Both the position numbers and the translations under genes were made by a program. Under the pieces are notes generated by a model. It was given only the letters and a program-made list of their open reading frames with translations. It was not told the DNA's origin and ran no database searches. Of a stretch of 64,000 nt of DNA, positions 15,574 to 24,481 are shown piece after piece. Source of the stretch: an uncultured Clostridium sp. (GTDB lineage: Bacteria > Bacillota > Clostridia > Clostridiales > Clostridiaceae); NCBI GenBank assembly GCA_900540255.1, contig UQFE01000002.1, forward strand, positions 1 through 64,000, written 5' to 3'. The first letter of the stretch is position 1; every line of letters starts with the position of its first letter.

Positions 15574-16257
15574 TTATTTTTCTTCATCTATAGCAGCTTC
15601 TTCTTCATTTTTTGAAGCTTGTTTTAAAATTTTATTTTCTTCTAAATCTATATCTTCAATTGCTTTATTTAATAAATCCATTGAGCTTTGGACACCTTCA
15701 TCACCATATAAATCTAAAGATGGTAATTCTTTTATTGTTTTAAGTCCAAATTGTCTTAAAAATTCATCTGTTGTTCCATAAAGTATTGGTCTACCTGGAA
15801 CTTCTAATCTTCCAACATCCTTTATTAAACCTCTTTCAACTAATCTTGTAATAGCTGATTCAGATTTAACTCCTCTTATTTCATCTATGTCTATACGAGT
15901 TATTGGTTGTTTATATGCTATTATAGCTAAACTTTCTATAGAAGCTTGTGATAATGAGTGCTTCTTATTCTTTTTTAATAACTTTTGAACAAATTCTGAG
16001 TTTTCACTTTTAGTTACTAATTGATAAGCTTCATCTAAGCTAATCAACCTTATTCCTCTACTTTTATCTTCATATTCAGTAGTCATTTCTTGAAGTATTT
16101 CCACCACATTTTTTTCTTTAAGCTCTAAATTATTACTTATTTCTCTTAATGGCAAAGGTTCTCCACTTACAAATAGCATTGATTCTATAGCTGATTTTAT
16201 ATCTGACTTTCTCGATAATTCATTAAACTCATATTGCTTAACATCAATGTTACTCAA
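15574..16257 (-). CDS. scpB: Segregation and condensation protein B
   Basis: ScpB works with ScpA and SMC in the complex that compacts and segregates chromosomes. The sequence shows two winged-helix units: SAIESMLFVSGEPLPLREIS early and the conserved LAIIAYKQPITRIDIDEIRG with GRPILYGTT later. The C-terminus is acidic. TTG at 16257 is taken as start because AGGAGG lies 7 bases upstream; an ATG 14 codons earlier has no ribosome site. The TTG overlaps the last codons of scpA by 8 bases, so the two are translationally coupled. Confidence 0.93.
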   Translation of the reverse strand: MSNIDVKQYEFNELSRKSDIKSAIESMLFVSGEPLPLREISNNLELKEKNVVEILQEMTTEYEDKSRGIRLISLDEAYQLVTKSENSEFVQKLLKKNKKHSLSQASIESLAIIAYKQPITRIDIDEIRGVKSESAITRLVERGLIKDVGRLEVPGRPILYGTTDEFLRQFGLKTIKELPSLDLYGDEGVQSSMDLLNKAIEDIDLEENKILKQASKNEEEAAIDEEK

Positions 16258-17002
16258 TATCTCTCCTCCTCTTAATAAGTATATTTGAAAAGTTTTCATT
16301 TTGGAAAACTTGGATAGTTCTTATTTTTATTAATTCTAATAAAGCTAAAAATATTACTACTGTTTCAAGCTTACATGAGCTTTCCTTCATTAAATTATTA
16401 AATTCAATTACTTCAACAGAATTAATTTTTTTTAAAAGCTCCTCCATTTTATCTTCAACCTTATACTTATCTACATATATCTTCTTTTGTACTACATTAA
16501 CCTTATTTTGTTTTTCTCTATAGTTTTCTAATATTTTATTATAAATATTATATAAATCTAAAAGTGTAATATTTTTAAATATATCATCATTATCCACTTT
16601 TTCAGGTTTTATTTCTTCAATAACTTCTGGCTTTTTACTAAAGACTTCTCCTGAACTTACATACTTATCATTAAAAAATTCTGAAACTGCCTTAAATCTT
16701 TTGTATTCAATCAATCGTTCCATTAATTTTATTTCAATATCTTCTTCATTTTCTTCTTCCTCAACTTTTACTTTTGGAAGTAAATTTTTAGATTTTATTT
16801 CTATTAAAGTAGCTGCAACTACTATAAATTCAGAAGTAATTTCTAGATCCATCACCTTTCTAGTATTAAGATATTCTAAATATTGATTTGTAACTTTATA
16901 TATCTCTACATTATATATATCCATCTTATTTTTTTTAATAAGGTGCAGTAATAAATCAAAAGGCCCTTCAAAATCTGCCACTTTAATCTTTGGCAATTCC
17001 AT
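16250..17002 (-). CDS. scpA: Segregation and condensation protein A
   Basis: This 250-residue kleisin bridges SMC heads and binds ScpB. The N-terminus FEGPFDLLLHLIKKNKMDIY is the family signature that contacts the SMC neck. Next come acidic linkers (VEEEENEEDIEIKLMERL), and the C-terminal winged helix ends VVIFLALLELIKIRTIQVFQ. AAGGTGGG precedes the ATG. The gene overlaps scpB by 8 bases. An scpA-scpB pair is the normal Firmicute arrangement. Confidence 0.93.
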   Translation of the reverse strand: MELPKIKVADFEGPFDLLLHLIKKNKMDIYNVEIYKVTNQYLEYLNTRKVMDLEITSEFIVVAATLIEIKSKNLLPKVKVEEEENEEDIEIKLMERLIEYKRFKAVSEFFNDKYVSSGEVFSKKPEVIEEIKPEKVDNDDIFKNITLLDLYNIYNKILENYREKQNKVNVVQKKIYVDKYKVEDKMEELLKKINSVEVIEFNNLMKESSCKLETVVIFLALLELIKIRTIQVFQNENFSNILIKRRRDIE

Positions 17003-17098
17003 TAATTCATCCCACCTTTTTATTTTTATTAAACATTTTTAACACAACCCTAATGTTCATAACCTATATAATATCAAGTTTCTAATAAAAGAACAACC

Positions 17099-17764
17099 CT
17101 AAAGGTTATTATGATAATATATATCTTTAGGTTCATTTTGAAGCTTATATTCATGAGCTAAAATGTAAAAACCTGAATCAAAACAAATACTTCCACTTAT
17201 ACTTATCCATTGTCCATTTTTTAAGTTCTCATCTACGCCTTTAACTCTTATTGATATTTTTTCTTTATCTGCTTGACAACAACTTACCGCTAATCTTGAA
17301 ACAACAATATAGTCAGGATATTCCTCACTTTTATCTATATATCCTAAAAATATAAGCCTTTTACCTTCAAACTCTTTCTTGTTTTCATTTATACTATTTA
17401 ATATTTCATAGTTATCATTTGTGATTACTATTGTGTCTTCTGTTTTAGTAAGTCCTAAGTTATTATTTATATCATCATTTTTTAATAAAGGAATTAGAAA
17501 AAATAAAATTACTCCAATACATAATGTAAATGTTAAAGGTATGAACTTATTTGTTATTTCCATTCTTCTTTTAATTGTAAATATTCTTCCAAACTGAATA
17601 AATGCAAATAACACTAAAATAACAATACTTACATAAAAATATTTTATCATATCTGCACCTACAAAATTAGTAATATTTCCACTCTTTATTAAAAAAATAA
17701 TAGAGACTGAAAGTAATGTTAAAATTATAAACCATATTAATTCATCAACATTAAATTTTCTCAT
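17099..17764 (-). CDS. TIGR03943 family membrane protein (YcgQ-like)
   Basis: This protein of about 221 residues has three to four hydrophobic segments in the first ~100 residues. A soluble C-terminus follows, with SRLAVSCCQADKEKISIRVKG, whose CC pair is typical of the family. It is normally paired with a PF03773 permease, as here, 67 bp upstream. The pair is linked to COG0523 GTPases, so a role in metal or cofactor movement across the membrane is inferred. ATG 17764 is preferred for GGGGGAATT before it. Confidence 0.75.
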   Translation of the reverse strand: MRKFNVDELIWFIILTLLSVSIIFLIKSGNITNFVGADMIKYFYVSIVILVLFAFIQFGRIFTIKRRMEITNKFIPLTFTLCIGVILFFLIPLLKNDDINNNLGLTKTEDTIVITNDNYEILNSINENKKEFEGKRLIFLGYIDKSEEYPDYIVVSRLAVSCCQADKEKISIRVKGVDENLKNGQWISISGSICFDSGFYILAHEYKLQNEPKDIYYHNNL

Positions 17765-17831
17765 AATTCCCCCATATAAAACAAAGACAATAATCATTAT
17801 TTATATTATAAAATTATTTTACTTTAAAATA

Positions 17832-18740
17832 TTAAACTACAATTAAACATATTAGAAATACTATTAAGATAATAATTCCCAAAAGTTGAATTACAAATTT
17901 CTTCTTAAAGAATCCAAAAGATAATATTAAATTTTTTAAATCCATCATTGGACCTAAAATTAAAAAAGCTATAACTCCTTCAACTCCAAAATTATCTAAA
18001 AATCCTCGTGCAACAAAAGCATCTGCTTCTGAGCATAATGAAAGTAAAAATCCTAAAATCATCATAATTATTATTCCTGTGCTTTTTCCTGATGTAATAT
18101 TGTTTATTAAATTATCTTGCATAAATGTAACAAATATACTTGATATAAATGCTCCTAAAATAAAATAAATGCTAATATTTAAAAATTCATTAGATGCATT
18201 TAATATTAAATTTTTAATTTTTCCCTTTAATGAAATATAATAATTATTACTATAAGTACAACAATCACAATAAAGTCCTACTGTATCATCTTTTATTATA
18301 TCTTCTTTCTTCTTTTTATCATATATTACTCCAGTTAACAAACCAATTATTAATGCACCTATTACACCCCCGATAGTTCTATAAATAACAACATTTATGT
18401 TATTAGGAAATGCATAATATGTAGACATAATTACAACTGGATTAACTATTGGTACTGCTAACATGAAAGTAACTCCCACTCCTATAGGCAATCCCTTTTT
18501 TATTAAACTTCTTGTAATAGGGATAATTGCACATTCACATACTGGAAAAAATATTCCTGATATCGCAGCTATAAAATATCCTATGATGCTGTTTTTAGGT
18601 ATTATTTTTTTTATGAATTCATCAGAAACATAAATTTGAATAACTGCTGATATTATTGCACCTATTAGTAAAAAAGGTAATGCTTCTACAATTATCCCAA
18701 GATAATTCCATATCCAAGACTCAAATTTACTTATACTCAC
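17832..18740 (-). CDS. PF03773-type permease (YcgR-like)
   Basis: This is an integral membrane protein of 302 residues with about eight helices. It has FFPVCECAIIPITRSLIKKG and FMLAVPIVNPVVIMSTYYAF in the first half and LGFLLSLCSEADAFVARGF in the second, which are the conserved motifs of this predicted permease family. A cytosolic loop holds YCDCC (about 150-155), a possible metal site. Translation probably begins at GTG 18740 after AGGTGG. It lies between a GTPase and the YcgQ-like gene, suggesting a four-gene unit. The transported species is not known. Confidence 0.8.
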   Translation of the reverse strand: MSISKFESWIWNYLGIIVEALPFLLIGAIISAVIQIYVSDEFIKKIIPKNSIIGYFIAAISGIFFPVCECAIIPITRSLIKKGLPIGVGVTFMLAVPIVNPVVIMSTYYAFPNNINVVIYRTIGGVIGALIIGLLTGVIYDKKKKEDIIKDDTVGLYCDCCTYSNNYYISLKGKIKNLILNASNEFLNISIYFILGAFISSIFVTFMQDNLINNITSGKSTGIIIMMILGFLLSLCSEADAFVARGFLDNFGVEGVIAFLILGPMMDLKNLILSFGFFKKKFVIQLLGIIILIVFLICLIVV

Positions 18741-18756
18741 CTTACCACCTGCTAAC

Positions 18757-19392
18757 TTACTTTCTCATATAATCCATCAATTTTACTCTAATGTTTCTTA
18801 AAAAATCACTTTCAATCAAATTACTTTTATTTAAAGCTTCCTCAAAATTATTATTATCATTAACTATAATTATTTGTGCCTTATGATTTAATGCTTCTAA
18901 AATATTAATACCTTCTTCTAAATCTCTTTCATTTAAATTACTGCAATTATTTACTGCAATAACATCACTGTTTTGTATAAAAGGAAGTAATATTTCACCC
19001 ATATTTTTAATATAAAAATTTATACTTTCACCATTACATACAAAATACATTGTATCAAGCTTTATAAGTTTTCCTATTTTATTATCAAATATACATTTAT
19101 ATAAATACTCCAATGTTTCTGTTCCATTATATTCAATTATTATTCTATGTGGCTTGTACTCATTTATTATTTCATATATATTTTTATCAAGCTCAGCATT
19201 ATCTTCCATAAAGTTTATATGTTTAACAAATAAATCCTTTTCCTTAAACTCTTTTATTTTTACATTTCCAATTTCACAAGTTAAAACTATTATTTTTTCT
19301 CCAACTGCCTTTGTTGTTTTTATCAATGAATTAATAAAGGCTGACTTACCAGCCCCTAAAAATCCTGTAACTACCTCAATACCAACCTTCAT
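18757..19392 (-). CDS. Short CobW-like GTPase lacking the CxCC motif
   Basis: This 211-residue protein begins with a G3E-type P-loop, VTGFLGAGKSAFINSLIK, and has a later AVNNCSNL region in place of the usual specificity loop. Unlike its neighbour it has no CxCC metal motif and no CobW C-terminal domain, so it is about two thirds of the usual length. It may work as a pair with the full-length GTPase encoded 23 bp upstream. Its target is unknown; the linked permease suggests metal homeostasis. Confidence 0.72.
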   Translation of the reverse strand: MKVGIEVVTGFLGAGKSAFINSLIKTTKAVGEKIIVLTCEIGNVKIKEFKEKDLFVKHINFMEDNAELDKNIYEIINEYKPHRIIIEYNGTETLEYLYKCIFDNKIGKLIKLDTMYFVCNGESINFYIKNMGEILLPFIQNSDVIAVNNCSNLNERDLEEGINILEALNHKAQIIIVNDNNNFEEALNKSNLIESDFLRNIRVKLMDYMRK

Positions 19393-19415
19393 AATTTCAC
19401 CTTCTTGCTACAAAA

Positions 19416-20357
19416 TCATAAAAAGAATTTTTTTATCTTATCTTTATTTAAATTTGTACCAATAAAAGAAATAACTGATTCTCCCCTATAAATTATCTTT
19501 TCCATACTTATTTCTGATAAAGTATAATCAAATTGCTCCTTACCATTATTAGTTTCAACAATACCTTTTGCCCTTACTATTTGTCCAAATTCAAGGCTAT
19601 TTTTTATAAAATTAAATTTACTTAAAAGTTCATCTTTAGATACTTTTCTATCTATCTTAAGCGCAAAGCTTTCAAATTTTTCTTCATTTTTCTTAACTGA
19701 AGTCTTTTTTAATCCTTCTCTTCTAAATATAGGTTTATCTTTTTTAATTTCTTTTTGCCTTATAATAAATTTTTTTGGTATTAATTCTTCTGCCTTGGTA
19801 GTTTTCCAATCCTTACTTATAATTATTGCATCTTTATTCATTTTTATTATTTCATCATTGATTTTATTTACTTCTTCTGTTGATATATTTTGAGTTCTGC
19901 TTAAAACTATAATATCAGCATTTTTTATTTGATTATCAAAAAAGCTCTTAAAATTAGATAAATATAAATTAAATTTTTCTGCATCAACTACAGTTATTGA
20001 CTTTTCTACCTCAGCTACATTTTTTAAATCTTTATCTTCAAATGCCTTTTTTATATCACTTAATTTAGCAACACCAGTAGGCTCAACTAATAATCTATCA
20101 ACATTACAATTTTCAACTACATCTAAAATTGATTCCTTAAAATCACCTATTACCTGACAACATATACATCCAGCATTAATTTCTCTAACTAAAGTATTAG
20201 TTCTTTTTAAAACAGCTCCATCAATGCTTACTTCACCAAATTCATTTTCAATAATAGCTATATTTTCCTTATAATATCCCTCTTCTATAAGCTTTTTTAT
20301 TAACTGTGTTTTTCCAGCACCTAAAAATCCTGAAAATAATTCTACTTTTACACTCAT
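19416..20357 (-). CDS. COG0523 (CobW/YjiA) GTPase, predicted metallochaperone
   Basis: This 313-residue GTPase has the P-loop FSGFLGAGKTQLIKKLIEEG, the metal-binding GCICC motif at about 64-68, an EPTG motif near 92-95 and a Lys-rich linker leading to a CobW C-terminal domain. Family members load or sequester metals such as zinc in response to scarcity. It appears to be the first gene of the cluster GTPase - GTPase - permease - TIGR03943. The ribosome site is weak. No clear Zur or Fur box was recognised upstream in the 297-bp gap. Confidence 0.85.
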   Translation of the reverse strand: MSVKVELFSGFLGAGKTQLIKKLIEEGYYKENIAIIENEFGEVSIDGAVLKRTNTLVREINAGCICCQVIGDFKESILDVVENCNVDRLLVEPTGVAKLSDIKKAFEDKDLKNVAEVEKSITVVDAEKFNLYLSNFKSFFDNQIKNADIIVLSRTQNISTEEVNKINDEIIKMNKDAIIISKDWKTTKAEELIPKKFIIRQKEIKKDKPIFRREGLKKTSVKKNEEKFESFALKIDRKVSKDELLSKFNFIKNSLEFGQIVRAKGIVETNNGKEQFDYTLSEISMEKIIYRGESVISFIGTNLNKDKIKKFFL

Positions 20358-20654
20358 ATTAAACTTTTTCTTAATTATCTCCTAATATTGTTCTTAAAAA
20401 ATTCTATGAAAATTTCATAGTTTTTATGCTTATTTATTTATTCATCTTAAGTTTCATATTTTAAATTTATTATTTATATATTTAATTTTTTTGCACACTT
20501 TTATAATTTCATGAATATATTATTACTTATTTAACTATACTAATATTGTAAATGTATCATTATTTAATGAACATTATACACAAAAAAAGAATTTCACTTG
20601 TTATTAATTAACAAATGAAATTCTTTTTTTACTAAATATTAAAATATACTGTTT
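20358..20654. other. Intergenic region, AT-rich
   Basis: This gap holds the promoter area of the metal cluster and, at its right side, the mgsA terminator. I see no small gene or other structured element in it. Confidence 0.6.
20582..20630 (-). terminator. Terminator of mgsA
   Basis: AAAAAAAGAATTTCA (20582-20596) pairs with TGAAATTCTTTTTTT (20616-20630), giving a T-run on the minus strand after mgsA. Confidence 0.8.
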
Positions 20655-21020
20655 TTATTTATGCAATGCATCTAATACTAATTGAGCAGTTGAAACATTT
20701 GTTGCAAGAGGAATTTCATAAACATCACAAAGTCTTAATAATGCATTTATATCTGGTTCATGTGGTTGTGATGTTAATGGATCTCTTAAAAATATTACTA
20801 AATCAATTTGTTGTTCAGATACTAAAGCTCCAATTTGTTGATCTCCTCCTAAAGGTCCACTTTTTAATCTATGAATCTCTAAATTAGTATTTTCCATTAT
20901 TTTTAATCCCGTTGTGCCAGTTGCATATAACTCTAAATGAGATAATCTTTTCTCATTCATTTTTGCAAAGTTAACCATTTCTTCTTTTTTCTTATCATGT
21001 GCAATTAATGCTACCTTCAT
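20655..21020 (-). CDS. mgsA: Methylglyoxal synthase
   Basis: The enzyme converts dihydroxyacetone phosphate to methylglyoxal and phosphate, a bypass of lower glycolysis. The 121-residue protein has the family motifs ALIAHDKKK with the active-site His, [12 protein letters not shown] for phosphate binding, [12 protein letters not shown] and [15 protein letters not shown] with the catalytic Asp. The length is slightly short of the ~130-150 usual for the family but all motifs are present. Standalone gene with its own terminator. Confidence 0.95.
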   Translation of the reverse strand: MKVALIAHDKKKEEMVNFAKMNEKRLSHLELYATGTTGLKIMENTNLEIHRLKSGPLGGDQQIGALVSEQQIDLVIFLRDPLTSQPHEPDINALLRLCDVYEIPLATNVSTAQLVLDALHK

Positions 21021-21081
21021 TTTTACCCCTTCTTTTTATCTTCACTAAACTAAAACTTTATTTTAAAATTAATTAAATTAG

Positions 21082-21693
21082 TTATTTTTTTGATATAAAA
21101 TTATTGTTTTTTATATAAAATCTCCATAAAAAATCTTTTGCTTCTTCTGAATAGTCTATTCCAATTCTTTTTGTTTCAACTATTTCAAAATCTTCACTTT
21201 CATGTTCTTCTATATAAAGCTCACCTTTTTCATATAATTTATCTTCATTTAAATTTTTATCTATTAAATATGCTAAACATAATTTAGATGGCCCATTAGC
21301 TAAATTTTTAATTTGAGTTTTTGTAAGTTCATTAAAATCCTTTTTATATCTAATTTGAGAAATATAATCAAATTCATTTAATGGTTCTAATGCTCTTATT
21401 AAAACTGCTTCAGCAACATTTTCCTCTCTTGTAACAACATTAAGACAATGATATAAACCATATATAAAATAAATATAAGATATACCACCCTCCCCATATA
21501 ATGGTTCAGTTCTTTTAGTCCTTCTTCCATTATAAGCATGACAAGCCTTATCACTTTCACCTATATAAGCTTCTGTTTCAACTATTTTACCTTTTAATAT
21601 TTTACCATCAACTTCTCTTACTAATACTTTTCCCAATAAGTCTTTAGCAACATCTACTGCACTTCTGTTATAAAATTCTTTATTAATAATCAT
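21082..21693 (-). CDS. Alkyladenine (3-methyladenine) DNA glycosylase, AAG/MPG type
   Basis: This 203-residue base-excision repair enzyme removes alkylated purines. The conserved blocks are [29 protein letters not shown] with the catalytic Glu, [12 protein letters not shown], and [17 protein letters not shown], then LIRALEP and NGPSKLCLA. Length matches the bacterial family. AAGGAG precedes the ATG. It lies upstream of mgsA on the same strand, 61 bp away, probably as an independent gene. Confidence 0.93.
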   Translation of the reverse strand: MIINKEFYNRSAVDVAKDLLGKVLVREVDGKILKGKIVETEAYIGESDKACHAYNGRRTKRTEPLYGEGGISYIYFIYGLYHCLNVVTREENVAEAVLIRALEPLNEFDYISQIRYKKDFNELTKTQIKNLANGPSKLCLAYLIDKNLNEDKLYEKGELYIEEHESEDFEIVETKRIGIDYSEEAKDFLWRFYIKNNNFISKK

Positions 21694-21758
21694 AATGTAC
21701 TCCTTAAATGTTTGTCTTAAGCTTAGGTATTTCCTACTTTTAATATTTTAATTCACAA

Positions 21759-22838
21759 TTAATTAATTTTAGCTCCACATTCTGGACAAAACTTAGCTCC
21801 TATTGCTACTTTTGACCCACATTCACTACAAAACTTATTTTTTTTAACTTCTAATTCCTGTGATGTATTTTTAGTTCCACAATTTGGACAAAACTTAGTA
21901 TTTTCACTTAATTGTTCTCCACAATTTTTACAAATAACATTTTTACTATCTGAAGAATCATTATCTCCATTTGATGAATTTACTAAAGAATCATTTTCCA
22001 TATTCTTTTTCATTTCATTCATCATATGCATTCCCATCTGCATTCCCATTCCTGCTTGTGCCATATTAGTCATAGAACTATTAGGATTTTTCTCCATAGC
22101 CTCAGTCATAGAAACACTTTGATAATGACCTATATTACCAACCATTCCATATGCAGCATTTTTATCAATCATCTTTTGAACTGATTCTGGATAACTAAAG
22201 TTTTCAATATTTAATGAGGTTACAGTAAGACCTATTTTTAGCATTTCCATATCTAAGTCACTCTTAATTCCATTTGCAATATCAAATGAATTTGATTGTA
22301 AATTAAACATATCCTTTCCTTCTCTAACAATCCATTTCATTAAAAGTTGATCAACTACTGCTAATGCTCTCATCTTTATATCATCAACAGTAAATTGAGT
22401 TTTAATTCCAGCAATCTTATCTATTACAGTCATGGTATCATGTATCTTAACATTAAATGATCCAAATGCTCTTATAGGCATTCCTCCTGGCATTCCTGGT
22501 GCTGGTATATTTACAGGATTTTTAGTACCCCATTTAACTTGAAATTCCTTTGTATTTATAAATAGTACCTCTGCTTTAAGTCCAGATTTAAATCCAAATT
22601 TAAATCCTTTTAATGTTGATAAAAAAGGTATTATTTGAGTTTCTATTTCATAATTTCCCTCTTCAGTAAATATACCTTCAACCTTACCATTATGCATAAA
22701 TATAGCATCTTGACCTGGTCTTATTATTAATCTACTATTCTTTTTAATCTCACTATTTTTCCACTTCCAAAATAAAACATCACTTCTTGTTTCATTCCAT
22801 TCTATTACATCTAACAGTTGATTACCAAACAACCCCAT
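21759..22838 (-). CDS. SPFH-domain protein with C-terminal double zinc ribbon (YdjI-like)
   Basis: The first ~240 residues form an SPFH/virion-core-like domain (LLDVIEWNETRSDVLFWKW at the start, LNIENFSYPE near 200). The next part is Met/Gly-rich (GMGMQMGMHMM), and the C-terminus has two zinc ribbons, CKNCG...CPNCG and CSECG...CPECG. In Bacillus a protein of this type is encoded with PspA and acts in membrane stress, and the PspA gene lies just upstream here. It is probably cytosolic and membrane-associated. GGAGGCAATAGT gives a strong start. Confidence 0.87.
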   Translation of the reverse strand: MGLFGNQLLDVIEWNETRSDVLFWKWKNSEIKKNSRLIIRPGQDAIFMHNGKVEGIFTEEGNYEIETQIIPFLSTLKGFKFGFKSGLKAEVLFINTKEFQVKWGTKNPVNIPAPGMPGGMPIRAFGSFNVKIHDTMTVIDKIAGIKTQFTVDDIKMRALAVVDQLLMKWIVREGKDMFNLQSNSFDIANGIKSDLDMEMLKIGLTVTSLNIENFSYPESVQKMIDKNAAYGMVGNIGHYQSVSMTEAMEKNPNSSMTNMAQAGMGMQMGMHMMNEMKKNMENDSLVNSSNGDNDSSDSKNVICKNCGEQLSENTKFCPNCGTKNTSQELEVKKNKFCSECGSKVAIGAKFCPECGAKIN

Positions 22839-22878
22839 ACTATTGCCTCCTATACGGTTTATTTTAAATATACTCCCG

Positions 22879-23607
22879 TTACTTTTCTTCTTTAAGTTTT
22901 GCTAATTCATTATCTATTTCAGATTTATCACTAATAATATTATTTCCTTTTAAAGTTGCTAATTCATCTTCAATTTGACTGTTATTAGTTGTATTATATT
23001 TATTCATTAAATCATCAATTTCATCACTTGGCATACTATTTAATTCAGACATTGCATTAGCTTCATCTAACATTTTATTAGCTTTTTCCTCCATTCTGCT
23101 AAATGAATCTAAACTTGATTTTGAATTACTTATAGATGAACCCATTTTATTAATTCTTTCTTGCATCTTTGCTGTTGCAACTTTTGCTTTAATTGTACCT
23201 TTTCTTTCATTAAGTTCTTCAATTTCATTTGTTAGCTTATTATACATTTCTTTCATTTTAACAGAATTATTATGAGTTGCTTCATATTTAGTATTAAGTA
23301 CATTTAATTTTTCTGTTAATGATGCTTTTTTAGTTAAAAATACTCTTGCATCATCATCATTTCCTGCATCTACAGCTTTTTTTGCATAAGAAAGCATTTT
23401 ATTTACTTCACTTTCACATTCATCATATTCTCTTTTTGCCCTTGTTTCTTCAGCCATTACTGATGCAGTTTCAGCTTTTACCTTGTTTAAATCATCATTT
23501 AAATTTCTCATTAATTGATCTATCATTTTAACTGGATCTTCTGCCTTATCTAATAATGCATTAATATTTGATGACATTATATCGCTAAATCGTTTTAAAA
23601 TTGACAT
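22879..23607 (-). CDS. PspA/IM30 family membrane-stress protein
   Basis: This 242-residue protein is almost entirely helical and coiled-coil. It starts MSILKRFSDIMSSNINALLD and has EDPVKMIDQLMRNLNDDL, the typical PspA start, and ends in an acidic tail. Family members polymerise on damaged inner membranes to limit proton leak. ATG 23607 is chosen for GGGAGG upstream. The SPFH-zinc ribbon gene follows 40 bp later, matching the Bacillus ydj arrangement. Confidence 0.9.
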   Translation of the reverse strand: MSILKRFSDIMSSNINALLDKAEDPVKMIDQLMRNLNDDLNKVKAETASVMAEETRAKREYDECESEVNKMLSYAKKAVDAGNDDDARVFLTKKASLTEKLNVLNTKYEATHNNSVKMKEMYNKLTNEIEELNERKGTIKAKVATAKMQERINKMGSSISNSKSSLDSFSRMEEKANKMLDEANAMSELNSMPSDEIDDLMNKYNTTNNSQIEDELATLKGNNIISDKSEIDNELAKLKEEK

Positions 23608-23775
23608 ATTAATACCTCCCAAAATATTCTCACTTATATTTTACCATTATATTACTTTTTCAAAAATATACTTTCCTCAAAAATATATTATTTCCTTAAT
23701 TTAAGTTTATAAAATATTTAATTATCATAGAACTTTAATTTTTATAAAAATTCATTAATTAAATATATATTAATT

Positions 23776-24393
23776 TTATATAATTGAACCATATAATTTA
23801 TCACCCTTAGTATATACAATAATTGTAAATGTTCCTAATGGTCTATAATTACCGTCTGTTGCTGATAAATATCCTCTTAACTCTAATTCAACTATATTAT
23901 CATTTTCATTTTTATTTTGTAGTATAACCTTATCTAATTGAAAATAAACAGGATCTTCATTAGATAATCCAAATTGTTCTCCTAAAAAGTTAACATTTTC
24001 TTCAATTCTTTCTTTATCTTCACCAGTTATTAACTTAACTTCATCACTATCTTCATTCCATTCACTTACTATATAGTTATATACCTTAGGATTTTTATGT
24101 AAGTACTCTGTTAATAAATCACTTGCAAAATCTATCTCTTTATATTCTCCATAAACATGAGGATAATCATTCATCCTATCATATATCTTATCCCCCTCAT
24201 TTAAGTCCATTATATTTTTATTTTCTTCATACACCTTGCCTAAAGCAGTAAATTGAGTATATTCAATAGGTTTATCATTATTTTCTTCTATAACATCTTG
24301 ATTATTATCATTATTTAATTCTGATTTATTGTTATCAGTACATCCAGTTAATAACAACAATAATAATAGTGCATATATTATTTTTTTCTTCAT
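23776..24393 (-). CDS. Lipoprotein of unknown function
   Basis: The N-terminus has a lipoprotein signal (KKKIIYALLLLLLLTGC) with the lipobox LTGC, followed by an Asn/Asp/Glu-rich linker (about 20-45) and a ~160-residue folded domain with many charged residues. The protein would be anchored on the outer face of the membrane. I do not recognise the domain. ATG 24393 is favoured, since AGGAAGG is 9 bases upstream. An ATG three codons earlier abuts the ribosome site. It lies between pspA and dacF-like genes. Confidence 0.7.
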   Translation of the reverse strand: MKKKIIYALLLLLLLTGCTDNNKSELNNDNNQDVIEENNDKPIEYTQFTALGKVYEENKNIMDLNEGDKIYDRMNDYPHVYGEYKEIDFASDLLTEYLHKNPKVYNYIVSEWNEDSDEVKLITGEDKERIEENVNFLGEQFGLSNEDPVYFQLDKVILQNKNENDNIVELELRGYLSATDGNYRPLGTFTIIVYTKGDKLYGSII

Positions 24394-24429
24394 ATTAATC
24401 ATCCTTCCTATATTTATATTTTAATATAA

Positions 24430-24466
24430 AAAAAAGGATTAATCCATTTTTATGGTTAATCCTTTT
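24430..24466 (-). terminator. Terminator of the second dacF-like gene
   Basis: AAAGGATTAA and TTAATCCTTT form a 10-bp stem, followed by a T-run on the minus strand, 16 bp after the stop of the carboxypeptidase gene. Confidence 0.75.
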
Positions 24467-24481
24467 AAACTAAACTTTAAA

